Part shown: in pieces, positions 54,161 through 64,000 of the stretch
How the letters are laid out: the number at the start of each line of letters is the position of its first letter
Position numbering within the stretch: the first letter of the stretch is position 1
From: Cycas panzhihuaensis
Lineage: Eukaryota; Cycadophyta
DNA length: 64,000 bases
Assembly: GCA_023213395.1 (NCBI GenBank)
Contig: CM041465.1
Span: 121,651,741 to 121,715,740 of the forward strand
Reading direction: 5' to 3'
Notes under the pieces: generated by a model
Databases searched by the model: none
The model's input: the letters and a program-made list of their open reading frames with translations, nothing else
What the model was told of the DNA's origin: nothing
Translations under genes and position numbers: made by a program

Positions 54161-54902
54161 ACTCCTAGCTAGATTCATGAACTAATCCAAGACTACCAGA
54201 ATGACCCTCTCTCGAGGAAGATATTGGATGATATCAAGAACCAAGGGAATACCAAGTATAGTCTAGAAGGAGGCTTGATTCTATGGAAGGGTAAGATATT
54301 TATTCTAATATCATCAAAAGTAAAATAGATGCTACTAGAAGAAGCACATTTTGTGCCTAGTGCAGGACACACAGATCGAAAAAACCTATCGTAAGGTATG
54401 GGAGTCCTTCTTTTGGAGAGGGATGAAAGCTTACGTTCTCAAATTCGTATCAAAATGTGATTCTTGTCAAACGAATAAAAGTGAGAACATAAAAAGTCCT
54501 GGCTTGCTCCAACCTCTACCAACCCCACAAAAAAAAGGGAAGAAACCTCAATGGATTTCATCACAGGCCTACCAAAATCAAAGGGTAAGGATGCCATTTT
54601 TTTGGTTGTCGATCGTCTAACAAAATATGCACATTTTAGGGGAATTCAATTGATAGCAAAAGCAAGCCAAGTAGTCAAAATTTTCATGAAAGAAATATTG
54701 TGTCTACACCAGTTCCCTAAAGTCATAGTCAGTGACTGTGTCCCAAAGTTTACAAGCCATTTTTGGCAAGACTTGTTTAGATTGGTGAGTACAAAGCTAT
54801 CCATGAGCACAACATACCACCCACAAATTGATGGTTAGACTGAAGTCATAAACAAGTGCCTAGAAGGGTATCTACGAAATTTCATCTCTAACAAACAACA
54901 AC
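54161..54902 (+). pseudogene. Element A integrase, first part
   Basis: The zinc region (AHFVPSAGHTDR-like, about 54340) is frameshifted. The core has SMDFITGLPKSKGKDAIFLV (about 54550), KVIVSDCVPKFTSHFWQDL (about 54720) and STTYHPQIDG (about 54810) with the D,D,E pattern, then a stop and NKCLEGYLRNFISNKQQ. It is cut at 54902 by gypsy-B and resumes at 60614. Confidence 0.9.
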
Positions 54903-55428
54903 TGTAGCAGAAGCTTTTAACTTAATTCAGAAATAACACAAAGATTCACAGATACTGGTCTAATATAGGCTCAAACAGATCTCCTCAATCTCAAATAATA
55001 ATGAATATTGGAAATTCACCATAAAACACCAAAATAAAGTAATGGAAATAGTACAAATAAAGGTAAATATATTGTCCAAAATAATATTGGAAAGTACAAA
55101 AATGTATAACAAAATATCCTTATTGAGTGCTTGTCCTTCGAGACGGGAATCCTCCAAATATCTCAGGCCAAAATTGTAGCCCTAGAGCTGAAAATGTAGA
55201 AGAGATCCAATTGAAGTGATGATCCAAAATAAGGGCTTTGATCCCTATTTATAGTGGTCAATTATTATCCTGTTTGAAGTCGGCCAGAATTAAGACAGTT
55301 CACTAGGAGTGAACCATTAATGAAGTCAACCAAAAAATTGGCTTACTGGTAGGCTAATATTCCTGCGCTCATTTCTGGGGTTTAAGTCGATTGACAAGCC
55401 CCTAAAGAGAGGGTTTTCTTGGAACGCA
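54903..55428 (-). repeat. Gypsy-B 3' LTR
   Basis: The plus strand begins TGTAGCAGAAGCTTTTAAC and ends GGAACGCA. It differs from the other LTR by scattered changes and a short indel near 55163. Confidence 0.94.
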
Positions 55429-55450
55429 ACGAGTCCCCCCCCCCTTGAAA
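55429..55450 (-). promoter_or_regulatory. Gypsy-B polypurine tract
   Basis: The minus strand reads AAGGGGGGGGGGACTCGT next to the LTR. It is the expected plus-strand primer for cDNA synthesis. Confidence 0.75.
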
Positions 55451-56872
55451 ACAATGCTTTGCCCTCAAAGCATTGGTAACTTTGGAAATTGTTGTATCCA
55501 TTCGTCTGACTCCCATGTCGCGTCTTCTATATCGCCATTTTATGAGGTACTCTTTGATTTGTCTTGTTCGAAGTTGCCTGGTGCGAATTTGGAGAATCCC
55601 TTCTGGTTCTAGTGTAATCTATCATTCTTCATTGAGTTCTGGCAAATATGTTTGTGGTACTATTTTGTCGCCAATCTTTTTCTTCAGGTATGAAACATGA
55701 AAAGTATCATGGATCTTGCTTGTTGTCGGTAACTTAAGTTTGTGGGCTACTTCCTCGATTCTATCAAGTATTTGATATGGTCCAAAATATCGAGGAGCGA
55801 GCTTTTGTGTCTTTGTCTTGTTTAATGATGTTTGTTTGTATGGTTGCAATTGGACAAAAACCCAATCGTCTTTCTGGTAGCTCCTTTCCAATCATTGCGC
55901 ATCTGCTTGCTGTTTCATTCTGTTCCTTGCCATTGCCAAATTGTCCTTAAGAATTCTAAGTTCTTGGACAACTTGAACCTGGGATGATCTATTCCATGTC
56001 AATAGAGATGGTGGTTGGTATCCATAAAGAGCCTGGAATGGTGTCATCTTGGTGGAAGAGTGGTATGTTGTATTATACCACCACTCCGCTAAGTGCAGCC
56101 ACTTGTGCCACTAATTTTGTTTACCTGAGCAGAAATTCCTCAAGTAACCTTCCAGACATTTGTTGACTATCTCTATCTGTCCATCAGTTTGGGGATGATA
56201 CGCTGTGCTCATGTGTAATTTTGTACCTGCAATTCTGAATAAATCCTTCCAAAATTTATTGGTGAACTTTGGGTCCCTATCGCTAACAATAGTTTTAGGA
56301 AACTCGTGTAGTATATGGATTTCTTTCATGTATAGTTCTACAACGTCACTTGCCTTCACTGTTGATTGTAGCCCTCGAAAATGACTATACTTTGTTGATC
56401 TATCGACCGTGACAAAGATTGCATCGTTACCTTCTGATTTTGGGAGTCCTATAATAAAATCCATTGAAATTTCTTCCCATTTTTGGTTGGGAATTGGTAG
56501 GGGTTGTAGGAGACATGGGGTCTTTACACATTCTACCTTATTTCGTTGACAAGTATCACATTTTGTCATGAATTTTTGAATGTCTAATTTCAAGCCCTTC
56601 CAAAAGTATGTTGCTTTTATCTTCCGATATGTCTTGTCTATACCGTTGTGGCCTGCTTCTAGGACCGAATGTGCTTCTTGCAGTATAATTTCCTTTAATT
56701 TGGAATTTTTGGGAATACAAATTTTGCCGTTCCTAAGAATCAGATCGCCCTTTTGTTGGTATTTATCTGAATTGCTTCCCTTGATGTTATCTAGGAGTTT
56801 TTGGTATCTTGGATCTGCCATATATTTAGTTCTGATGGATTTTAACAATGAGGGTATAATTGTTGATATCAA
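55451..56872 (-). pseudogene. Gypsy-B integrase and chromodomain
   Basis: On the minus strand the zinc domain is EAGHNGIDKTYRKIKATYFW and KCDTCQRNK (about 56650-56540). The core is MDFIIGLPKSEGNDAIFVTV, KTIVSDRDPKFTNKFWKDL and STAYHPQTDGQIEIVNKCLE (about 56160), with all acidic residues present. The C-terminal part (55891-55622) has ERSYQKDDWVFVQLQPYKQ and HDTFHVSYLKKKIGD. A frameshifted chromodomain follows (KEYLIKW then DIEDATWESDEWIQQFP, about 55570-55470). Chromodomains guide insertion toward heterochromatin. Confidence 0.92.
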
Positions 56873-57622
56873 CTATAATGAAAGACCTTCTTTCGTTTCA
56901 TCTAAGATTCGTGATAATGCGTTTGCTATAATATTCTCTTTGCCTTTCTTGTATACTATCATGAAGTCAAAATTCTGCAACTTACTTACCCATTTTTGTT
57001 GCTCATCGGACAATGTCTTCTGTCTGAGGAAGTATTTCGTTGTCATGATCTGTCTTTGAAAGGAATTTCCCAATAGATATTGTCGCCATTGCTAGATGGC
57101 GTGCATGATTGCGAGGATCTCCTTATCATAAATGGGTTTGAGTTTTTCTCTGTTATTTAACTTTCGACTCTCATAAGCTATTGGTCTTTCATCTTGGAGT
57201 AAGACTTCTCCTATTCCGAATCCCGATGCATCACACTCCAATATGAACGATTTTGAAAAATCAGGTATTGCTAAGATTGGAGCTGTTATCATGGCCTTCT
57301 TAAGATTACGAAAAGCTTCTTTTGCTTTCAGGTTCCAAGAAAACACATCTTTCTTTGCTAAATCCATGAGTGGTGCTGCTAGGTATGCATAACCCTTTGT
57401 GAACTTCCTAACAAACCCTATTGTCCCTAAGAATCCTCGAACTGCTGTAACATTTGTTGGGGTTGGCCAATTGACAACTGCTTGTATTTTCTTTGGGTCA
57501 ATCCTTATACCTTCTCTAGTTATGATATGGCCTAAGTACTCTAGTTCTTCCTTTGCAAATGAACATTTCTTCTTGTTGGCAAAGAATTGATTATCGCTCA
57601 AAATTCTGAAAACCATTTTCAA
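56873..57622 (-). pseudogene. Gypsy-B RNase H and RT thumb
   Basis: On the minus strand the RT thumb is NKKKCSFAKEELEYLGHIIT and PTNVTAVRGFLGTIGFVRKF. RNase H is FILECDASGFGIGEVLLQDE, YESRKLNNREKLKPIYDKEI and, after an interruption at about 57085, MTTKYFLRQKTLSDEQQKWV and VYKKGKENIIANALS. The GA of the usual GIGAVL has become GEVL. Confidence 0.92.
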
Positions 57623-58117
57623 ATGTTATAGATGCTCTTCCTATGTCTTACTATAGATTAAGATATCATCAAAGAAAATTAACACGAATTTGCATAGCAC
57701 TTGCCTGAAGATATCGTTCATGGTGCTCTGAAATGTTGCCGACGCATTTGTTAATTCAAATGGCATTACCTTAAATTCGAATAGGCCTTCATGTGTTCTA
57801 AATGCTATCTTGTAGACATCTTCTTCTCTTATCCGGATTTGATGATATCCTAAGTGTAAATCAATTTTTGAAAAATACTTTGCTCCATGAATTTCGCCTA
57901 ATAGATCGTCAATGCGGGGGATCGGGTACCTGTTCTTAACTGTTAATTGATTAAGACCTCGGTAGTCCACACACATTCTATATGAACCATCCTTCTTTGG
58001 ACTGATAACAACTGGGGCTACGAATGGGCTTGTGCTAGTGGTAATGCTCCCTTAGGATAGAAGTTCACTTATGATTTTCTTTATCTCTTTCTGTAAATGA
58101 TACGGATGTCTATATGG
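57623..58117 (-). pseudogene. Gypsy-B reverse transcriptase, fingers and palm
   Basis: On the minus strand: [60 protein letters not shown], then [12 protein letters not shown], where the catalytic YxDD box has become FFDD. A stop at about 57638 separates it from the thumb. Confidence 0.93.
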
Positions 58118-59900
58118 TCAAATGTTGACTAGTGCTGCACTTGGTATAAGTTCAATTGCATGTTGATTTTCTCGAAGAGGCGGTAGTCCTTTCGGTTCAT
58201 CGAACATTGTCTTGTATTCTTCTATAATTTGTTGAATCTCTAGTGGAGTATTCTCAATTTCAACCTTATAGCATGTCATAATATATGCTGATGGGTTTTT
58301 CCTGAGGATCTTCTCCATTCGGTGTGATGAGACCAATTGTATTGGTGGCGTTGCCGGTGCCTGCAATCGATACTTACGTCCTCCCTGGCGAAAGCACATA
58401 AATCCGGTCATATAATTAGTGACTATATTACCCAGAGTTTGAAGCCACTAGATTCCCAATATTGCATCCATGCCACCGATTTGCATTGTGAACATGCATG
58501 TGTTTGTGCAATATTCACCCATTTGTAAATTGACTTTTCTGCAGAATCCTCCGCACGGTGTTGTTTTCCCATTTGCTATTGACACTTGGAATGTATTTAT
58601 TGGTTCTATTTTAATTCCAAGCTTCTTTGTTGTTTCCCTATTTATAAAGTTGTGTGTACTACCACTATCGACTAGAATTACAACAGGTGCCTCTTTTATA
58701 ATCCCTTGGAATCGAAGTGTTTGTGGCGTAACACTTTGTCCTGTAATTGCTTGGAGTGATATGTGTACATTTTTTGTATCTAGCTCCAATAGTTCGTCTA
58801 CTTCATCTTCCTCTGGCTTTTCTTCAACTTCTTCATGAATTTCCTCGGGTGCTTCTTCTTCCTCTGATATTGTTGTATCTTTGGTATTAATCATATATAC
58901 CTTCTTGTCGGCCCATTGATGTTTGCGATTCCACTCTGCACCACATTTGAAACAAGTTCCTTTCCTCGTGGTCTTCCTTTGTTGTTGTCTCTTCATTATT
59001 TCTAATTGCTAATGGAGCCTCCGCTTTAGTTCCTGACCTATTCCAGTTTGGGTTAAATCCTTGTGAGTTTTCCGTTCTGCGTGTGAATGTAGGTCTAGTT
59101 TCCCGCAATTCTGCTTCCACGCATCTTGTTATTTTGATTGTTGAATCTAATGTTGGTACCTCCATTGCTTTTAGACGATATCTTATTGGAGGTTTCAATC
59201 CACTAATATATGTTTCCAGAGGGAGTTCTGGTGGCACAGTTGTCGGAATTAGACATTGTAACACTTGAAACTGTTTAGTAAACTCTTGGACTGAGTTTGT
59301 TTGTTGTAATCTTGTCAACTGGGCGAAATAGTCCGTACTCCATGAGTCTTCATATTGGGTTATGAGCCCATGCTTCATGTTCTGCCAGCTTTTTGCCTGT
59401 TTCCCACTTGTTTGAAGCCACCATGAATACCATTTCAAGGCTCGACCATACAAATGTAATGATTCCAAAGATACTTAATCGTGTTCCAGTATCATGGAGA
59501 TTGAGAAATAGGTTTCCATCTGTAAGATCCATCCTCTTATATCCCTTGATTTATCGGGGTCAAACTTCTCTAAGGTGATCTTTGCCATTGTCACCCCTTC
59601 GTTACTCTTGCAGGTTCTTCTTTGATATTCTCCTCCTATTTTAAATCTTCCTTTGAAATTACTTGTATTTCCTTGTTCTATTTCCTTTTCTTGTTTGGCC
59701 CATATTGGTTCTGCTTGTGGTCTGTCCAATTTTATGTTGATTTTGTGCATGAGGTCTGTGAGGCCTGTTAACAAAGCTAGGATTTCCTTTCCTACTTCGT
59801 TTGAGGTGATATGTTCCTGACTGGATTGGCCTTGGGCAATCGACATGTTCTTTTGTTGTATAACCTTCTTAGAGCATAACTCTATTTGGGCTCTTCTCAA
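58118..59900 (-). pseudogene. Gypsy-B gag and protease
   Basis: On the minus strand, ATG 59900 opens MRRAQIELCSKKVIQQKNMS. Gag follows: TLEKFDPDKSRDIRGWILQM, ESLHLYGRALKWYSWW (about 59465), ITQYEDSWSTDYFAQLTRLQ and ELPLETYISGLKPPIRYRLK. The knuckle is GTCFKCG....HQWADKKVY (about 58940). A Glu-rich linker leads to the protease (VVILVDSGSTHNFINRETTK, about 58690; GEYCTNTCMFTMQIGGMDAI). The pre-RT spacer ends near 58118. Stops at about 59475 and 58450 and frameshifts interrupt it. Confidence 0.92.
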
Positions 59901-60056
59901 AATCCACGGGCGGGAGGGTGGGGAAAATTTTCACTTTCTTATCGCAAAAAGAAAAAAAATGTCACCCTCCTGATGGTTGTTAGATTGTATTGATCCCCTT
60001 CGAAAATTTTTTGACTCTATTCTCTGGAGACACTTTTCCATAGGATAGCTTCAACG
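59901..60056 (-). other. Gypsy-B leader
   Basis: A short untranslated leader lies between the primer site and the gag start. Confidence 0.7.
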
Positions 60057-60073
60057 AAGCTCTGATACCACTT
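60057..60073 (-). promoter_or_regulatory. Gypsy-B primer-binding site
   Basis: The plus strand contains AGCTCTGATACCACT. The minus strand TGGTATCAGAGCT matches the initiator Met tRNA site next to the LTR. Confidence 0.9.
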
Positions 60074-60608
60074 GTAGCAAAAGCTTTTAACTTAATTTAG
60101 AAATAACACAAAGATTCACAGATACTAGTCTAATATAGGCTCAAACAGATCTCCTCAATCTCAAATAATAATGAATATTGGAAATTCACCATAAAACACC
60201 GAAATAAAGTAATGGAAATAGTACAAATAAAGGTAAATATATTGTCCAAAATAATACTGGAAAGTACAAAAATGTATAACAAAATATCCTTATTGAGTGC
60301 TTTTCCTTCAAGGCGGAATCCTCCAAATATCTCAGGCCAAAAGGCCGAGCCAACTGCAGCCCTAGAGCCAAAAATGTAGAAGAGATCCAACCGAAGTGAT
60401 GATCCAAAATGAGGGCTTTAATCCCTATTTATAGTGGTCAATTATTATCCTATTTGAAGTCGGCCAAAATTAGGACAGTTCACTAGGAGTGAACCATTAA
60501 TGAAGTCGGCTAGAAAATTGGCTTACTGGTCGACTAATATTCCTGCGCTCATTTCTAGGGTTTAAGTTAGCTGACAGGCCCCTAAAGAGAGGGTTTTCTT
60601 GGAACGCA
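60074..60608 (-). repeat. Gypsy-B 5' LTR
   Basis: It matches 54903-55428. It starts TGTAGCAAAAGCTTTTAAC and ends GGAACGCA (plus strand). A TATA-like ctatttatagtgg in minus sense is near 60430. Confidence 0.94.
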
Positions 60609-60613
60609 ACAAC

Positions 60614-61205
60614 AACTTTGGAACAAATGGCTTTATTAGGATGAATGGTGGTACAACACCACTTACCATATAGCAGCAAGAATAACTCCCTTCTAGGTGC
60701 TATACGGGTTCAAGCCACCATCCCTTCTCACATGGTCAAAGACATCGCACGTACAAGGTGTTCAAGAACAACAAGAGCAAATGGATCAAATGCTCCCAAT
60801 ATTAAAAGACAATTTAAACATTGCAAAAAATTGAATGAAATAACAAGTAGACTTACAAAGATTTGAAAGATTCTTCTCAATTGGTGATTGGGTTTTTCTA
60901 AGACTGCAACCATACATGCACTTGACTCAGACAAACAAGCAAACAAAAGCTAGCACCTAGATTTTTCAGGCCATATCAGGTTAGTGAAAAGATCGAAGAA
61001 GTAGCCTATCGGCTAGCCCTACCTCAAGGGAGCCATATTTATGATGTCTTCCACGTATCATGCCTCCAGGGAAATAAGAGAATACCTTATGAAGTGGAAA
61101 ACCTTGGATGAAGAAGACACCACATGGGAATCCAAAGAATGAATCCGCCAGCATCCAAACTTACCATGCTTTGAGGGCAAAGCATGCTTTCAAGGGGAGG
61201 GGACC
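60614..61205 (+). pseudogene. Element A integrase end and chromodomain
   Basis: It resumes after gypsy-B: NKWLY, a stop, DEWWYNTTYHIAARITPF, VLYGFKPPSLLTWSKTS, then FERFFSIGDWVFLRLQPYMH (about 60865) and [20 protein letters not shown]. The chromodomain reads [20 protein letters not shown] (61081-61140), a stop, then IRQHPNLPCFEGKACF. A purine tract (AAGGGGAGGGGACC) precedes the 3' LTR. Confidence 0.9.
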
Positions 61206-61395
61206 TGAAGCATTCATGTTTTCTTTCCCCTATCAAGTCGACTTGGTAGGAAGAATCAGGCCGACTTGGCAGGGAGAATTTGGCCAAATTAATTAATCCA
61301 GAAATGCCTTAGTTTTGGTTGTCTTTAAATAGCAAGTCTGGCTAACGTAAATCCTTCTCTCTAGCTGACTTCCATTTTTGTTTTGGTCAAGCTCC
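61206..61395 (+). repeat. Element A 3' LTR, first part
   Basis: TGAAGCATTCATGTTTTCTTTCCCC and onward matches 49992-50165. It is interrupted at 61396 by copia C, and the rest should lie beyond the window. Confidence 0.82.
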
Positions 61396-61631
61396 TATTA
61401 GAATATAATGTCTAATCCTTTGTATATTAATGTATTATAATTAGTGACTTAACTATAACATTTAATATAAGTCATGTAACATAGATGTAATTTATTATGT
61501 TGGTCATGCCTCTAACCCTAACATATTATTAGAGGCTTCCTATATAAATATGTATAATACCTCTCAATATACTCAAGGGAGTTCATTATCTTCTACGATC
61601 TTTGATTCACTTTGGCTCATCTGCTCTAACA
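61396..61631 (+). repeat. Element C 5' LTR
   Basis: It begins TATTAGAATATAATGTCTAA (the first G decayed to A) and ends CTGCTCTAACA. A TATA-like cctatataaatatg is near 61541. The start is shared with elements D and I. Confidence 0.83.
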
Positions 61632-61643
61632 TGGTATCAAAGC
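61632..61643 (+). promoter_or_regulatory. Element C primer-binding site
   Basis: TGGTATCAAAGC directly follows the LTR. It is one change from TGGTATCAGAGC. Confidence 0.85.
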
Positions 61644-62634
61644 CACTCTTGCTGCCTGCGAGTTCTCTGAACTGACGATTTCGTACCATCATACAGACAG
61701 ATCCGTACAATTGCATGGACCAAATTCAGTGTGCTCATAATTGTCCAAAAAATGGTGAGTAGGTGTGCCTCACCAAGCTAAGTGACTTTTGCTAAAGGCG
61801 TGATCCCAGATTCTGGCTCATTTGCCCTAGATCTAAGAAAATATGGTTGCCACCCATGTGAGGCTTCTCAGGTCCATTTCTCTCTGTACAGAGTGATTTA
61901 CTAGTCAAATTTGGTATCAAATTAAATCTCTTAAAGAGAGCTTTTCGATGATATATGGTACGATGCTGCTCACTGCACATGTGAAAAGAAATAAAGAAAA
62001 TTATCAAAAAAGCCTAGCCACCACTCTAGATTTTGACCTTGTTTTTCTTAGCAACAAAATGTCAGATAAGAAATCTGACACCAGATCCGAGCTCAACTTG
62101 AAAAAAAAATTCTTTTGAGTCTAGTTTTGAGGAATTTCGAGAAAGTCAATTTTTGGCCCTTACCAGTTCGTACGGCCTACTACACTACAAATCCACTCGA
62201 TTCAGGGAAGTCTCCTCAGTTTAATCCTCCTGCATTTCTCATTTACTTATTCTATATTTGAAGTTTCTTCTTTCATTATTAAGAAAAAAAGGAAGGACGA
62301 AAATATTCTTTTTATCACTTCACTTTTCATAGTTGCATCTTCACTATCTCTGTTTTCTCCTCCATGGGTAGATAAGTCTGCTTGGCAACTACCCGTTCCC
62401 GACTATAGAGACCCTATTCTGAGGGTCTATAAAAATCACGAGGATCTGTCATTTTGGGCTAAGCGCATTGTGGGTTTTTTGCCTTCTGCATGAAGAATTG
62501 GACATCACACTCTTGAACCAAGCCTTAGATAGAAATCGACTACGAAATTGTGCCTCCACGTACCTACGGATATATAGGAGGACTCTATAGGACCTTGATC
62601 CCATCCTAGAATAGGGAGCCTGACCGCCCGTTGA
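61644..62634 (+). other. Element C leader
   Basis: An untranslated leader of about 1.1 kb with no gene recognised apart from the tRNA-like segment near its end. Confidence 0.6.
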
Positions 62635-62702
62635 AACCTCGTAGTGCAGTGGTTAGCGGTTAGTTCCACGAAGCTACCAATCTCGAATCCCTTCTGGAGG
62701 TT
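62635..62702 (+). other. tRNA-like segment in the element C leader
   Basis: The ends pair (AACCTC with GAGGTT), and the interior has GTGCAGTGGTTAGCG, close to an A box/D-arm, and TCTCGAATCCC, close to a B box/T-loop. At 68 bases with an imperfect anticodon arm it is not a convincing functional tRNA. It could be a tRNA pseudogene or a SINE head. Confidence 0.4.
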
Positions 62703-62758
62703 TATCGACGGGCCTACGAGTCTAGGCAATCCTATGTCTAGACTTGATAGAGCTCATC

Positions 62759-63770
62759 ATGGCCTCCTCTCTCTGCCTTACTAAGTCTGAAAAACTTACT
62801 AGGGATAACTGTGAGTCTTGGAAGACTAAGATGAGATCTATTCTTGTGGCTCAAGGAGCATGGGACTAGATAGAGAATATCAAAGTAGAACCTATCGATG
62901 TTGCAGAAAGGAAGATATACTTAGAGCAGAAAGGCCTTGCCCTTGCCTCCATTACTCTATCTATTGTGGATGCTATTTTGCCTCATATAGCTAGTGTTGC
63001 CACCCCTCACGAGGCATGGACCACTTTGAGGACCTTATATGCTCAAACATCACTGCTCGCATCATGGCTCTGAAATATCAAATGGATTTACTAAAGATGT
63101 TAGAGTCAAAGGACTTCACCACATTCTTTGCCTGCTTCAAGCTGCTAAATGAGAACTTGGTGTCTGTTGGAGTCACCTATTCTGATGGTGATCTCATTGA
63201 CCTCATAATACACAAGCTTCCTGGCCAATTCAAAAATTTTGTCACCTGCTACAAGATGGCGGTCAAAATAGCTTAGCCTTCCTTTGCTACCATATGTGGA
63301 TAACTCTTTCACTACGAGCAAACTAAAACCAACTTGGAAAATGAACTAGAGAATGCTTTTTCATCCAGAGCTAGTATCTGGGGCAGGAGCAATCCTACTA
63401 GAGGAAATCTTCGTGGCACTAATCAAGGGAGAAGATGCTCAACCAACTACAATTTTGGAAGAGGACAATCTCTTCCACGTCCAAATACACAACAATATTT
63501 TGGAGAATGGTTCGGCCATCAAATCATATGTTCCTACTGTGGAAAAACCCGGTCCTTATACCACTAATTGTTGTCATTGTAAGGCTGATCTAGAAAGGGG
63601 CATTATAGCATTAGGGAGCTACTCCAGGCAATCCGAGAAGAATGAGTCCACAAAAACAAAAGAAGAAGAGACAACATTTGTTACTGCACTTTCCTCAACT
63701 ATATGCAACCAAAGCAAAGATGACTGGTTCATAGACTCAGGAGCTTCCAGGCACATGACTCATAGGTGAA
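62759..63770 (+). pseudogene. Element C gag and protease start
   Basis: ATG 62759 opens MASSLCLTKSEKLTRDNCES and WKTKMRSILVAQGAWD, the copia gag N-terminus, then TPHEAWTTLRTLYAQ. A frameshift leads to ARIMALKYQMDLLKML (about 63060), DLIDLIIHKLPGQFKNFV and, after stops at 63274 and 63292, an Arg/Asn/Gly-rich tail. The knuckle CSYCGK.GPYTTNC (about 63530) is frameshifted. The protease active site is DDWFIDSGASRHMTH (63719-63765). The rest, to 64000 (ENLLSISQLADN near 63930), is the protease end. Confidence 0.87.
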
Positions 63771-64000
63771 ACTAGTTTAGCACCGTAACTCCTCTTTAGG
63801 GTGTAGGATCAGTTGAGCTTGGAGATGACACCACTCATGCAATATAAGGACGTAGAACTGTTCCAGTTGTCATGCCAAATGGAAACATTAAAAAAGTTGG
63901 CCGAGTACCCTGTGTACTTGGGATGATTGAAAACTTACTGTCCATCTCCCAACTGGCCGACAATAGACTCCAATTCTTGTTTGATGGTGATGGATGTATT

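Larger units (their letters stand above)
54903..60608 (-). mobile_element. Ty3/gypsy chromovirus gypsy-B, nested in element A
   Basis: LTRs of 526 bp (54903-55428) and 535 bp (60074-60608) are flanked by the perfect duplication ACAAC (54898-54902, 60609-60613). The minus-strand order is primer site, gag, protease, RT, RNase H, integrase, chromodomain and polypurine tract. It is a full-length element with only a few stops and frameshifts, and it belongs to the same lineage as element A. Confidence 0.95.
49992..61395 (+). mobile_element. Ty3/gypsy chromovirus A (3' end beyond insertion C)
   Basis: The 5' LTR is 49992-50475 and the first 190 bp of the 3' LTR is 61206-61395. In order it has a primer site, gag, protease, RT-RNase H, integrase and chromodomain. 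Three other insertions lie within it: a solo LTR (51886-52271), gypsy-B (54903-60608), and copia C, which splits the 3' LTR at 61396. Many stops make it a dead copy. Confidence 0.9.
61396..64000 (+). mobile_element. Copia element C, 5' part
   Basis: LTR (61396-61631), primer site, leader and gag/protease are visible, and the element continues past the window end. It is inserted in the element A 3' LTR. The left flank GCTCC (61391-61395) is the predicted target duplication. Confidence 0.85.

Noticed and set aside
62635-62702. Functional tRNA gene
   Set aside because: It is too short with imperfect anticodon and T arms, so it is reported only as tRNA-like.

Overview
This window is plant nuclear intergenic DNA made almost entirely of decayed, nested LTR retrotransposons. 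No intact host gene is visible. The dense nesting, the age of most copies, the common C-to-T decay (TAG and TGA where CAG, CGA or TGG are expected) and the low gene content suggest a very large genome. A captured cytochrome b5 segment resembles acyl front-end desaturases more than the angiosperm sphingolipid delta-8 type, which would fit a gymnosperm. That identification is an inference.

Layout. 1-3890: a Ty1/copia pol remnant, its LTR, and a gag remnant of the same family. 3891-7614: degenerate repeats, a minus-strand LTR with primer-binding site, and a decayed hAT/DUF659 transposase gene split by a solo LTR (6585-7149). 7615-18915: a minus-strand Athila/Tat-like Ty3/gypsy element (G) with 606-bp LTRs and an extra ORF beyond integrase; a truncated copia (H, 9074-10794) sits inside that ORF. 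18926-32081: element E (335-bp LTR, no recognisable pol), which hosts element I (22085-26664) in its interior and truncated copia F (28238-31967) in its 3' LTR. 32082-49440: LTR/leader debris and a minus-strand copia (J) whose leader received a nearly complete copia (B, 36127-43522) and element D (43540-47786), 12 bp apart outside their target duplications. 49441-64000: a copia gag fragment (K), then a plus-strand chromovirus (A, from 49992) that contains a solo LTR (51886-52271), a complete minus-strand chromovirus (gypsy-B, 54903-60608) and, in its 3' LTR, the start of another copia (C, from 61396).

Most boundaries rest on TG...CA ends, a primer-binding site resembling the 3' end of initiator Met tRNA, and 5-bp target-site duplications read directly from the sequence: B GTCTA, D ACTTG, I TCCCT, F TAGAG, H CTTCT, gypsy-B ACAAC, solo LTRs TATTA and CCTCA, G GAAGT/GAAGC.

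The most unusual content is in elements I and D. They share LTR ends and polypurine tracts, lack recognisable pol, and carry pieces of host genes. Element I holds, all in sense and without visible introns, pieces resembling RRP15, a DUF1764 protein, a MAP kinase, a cytochrome b5 desaturase N-terminus and a GTD-binding (DUF593) coiled coil, the last two fused in frame. Element D holds an antisense MOK/MAK-type kinase fragment plus a gag-like ORF. They look like non-autonomous gene-capturing LTR elements, perhaps mobilised by a relative of copia C.
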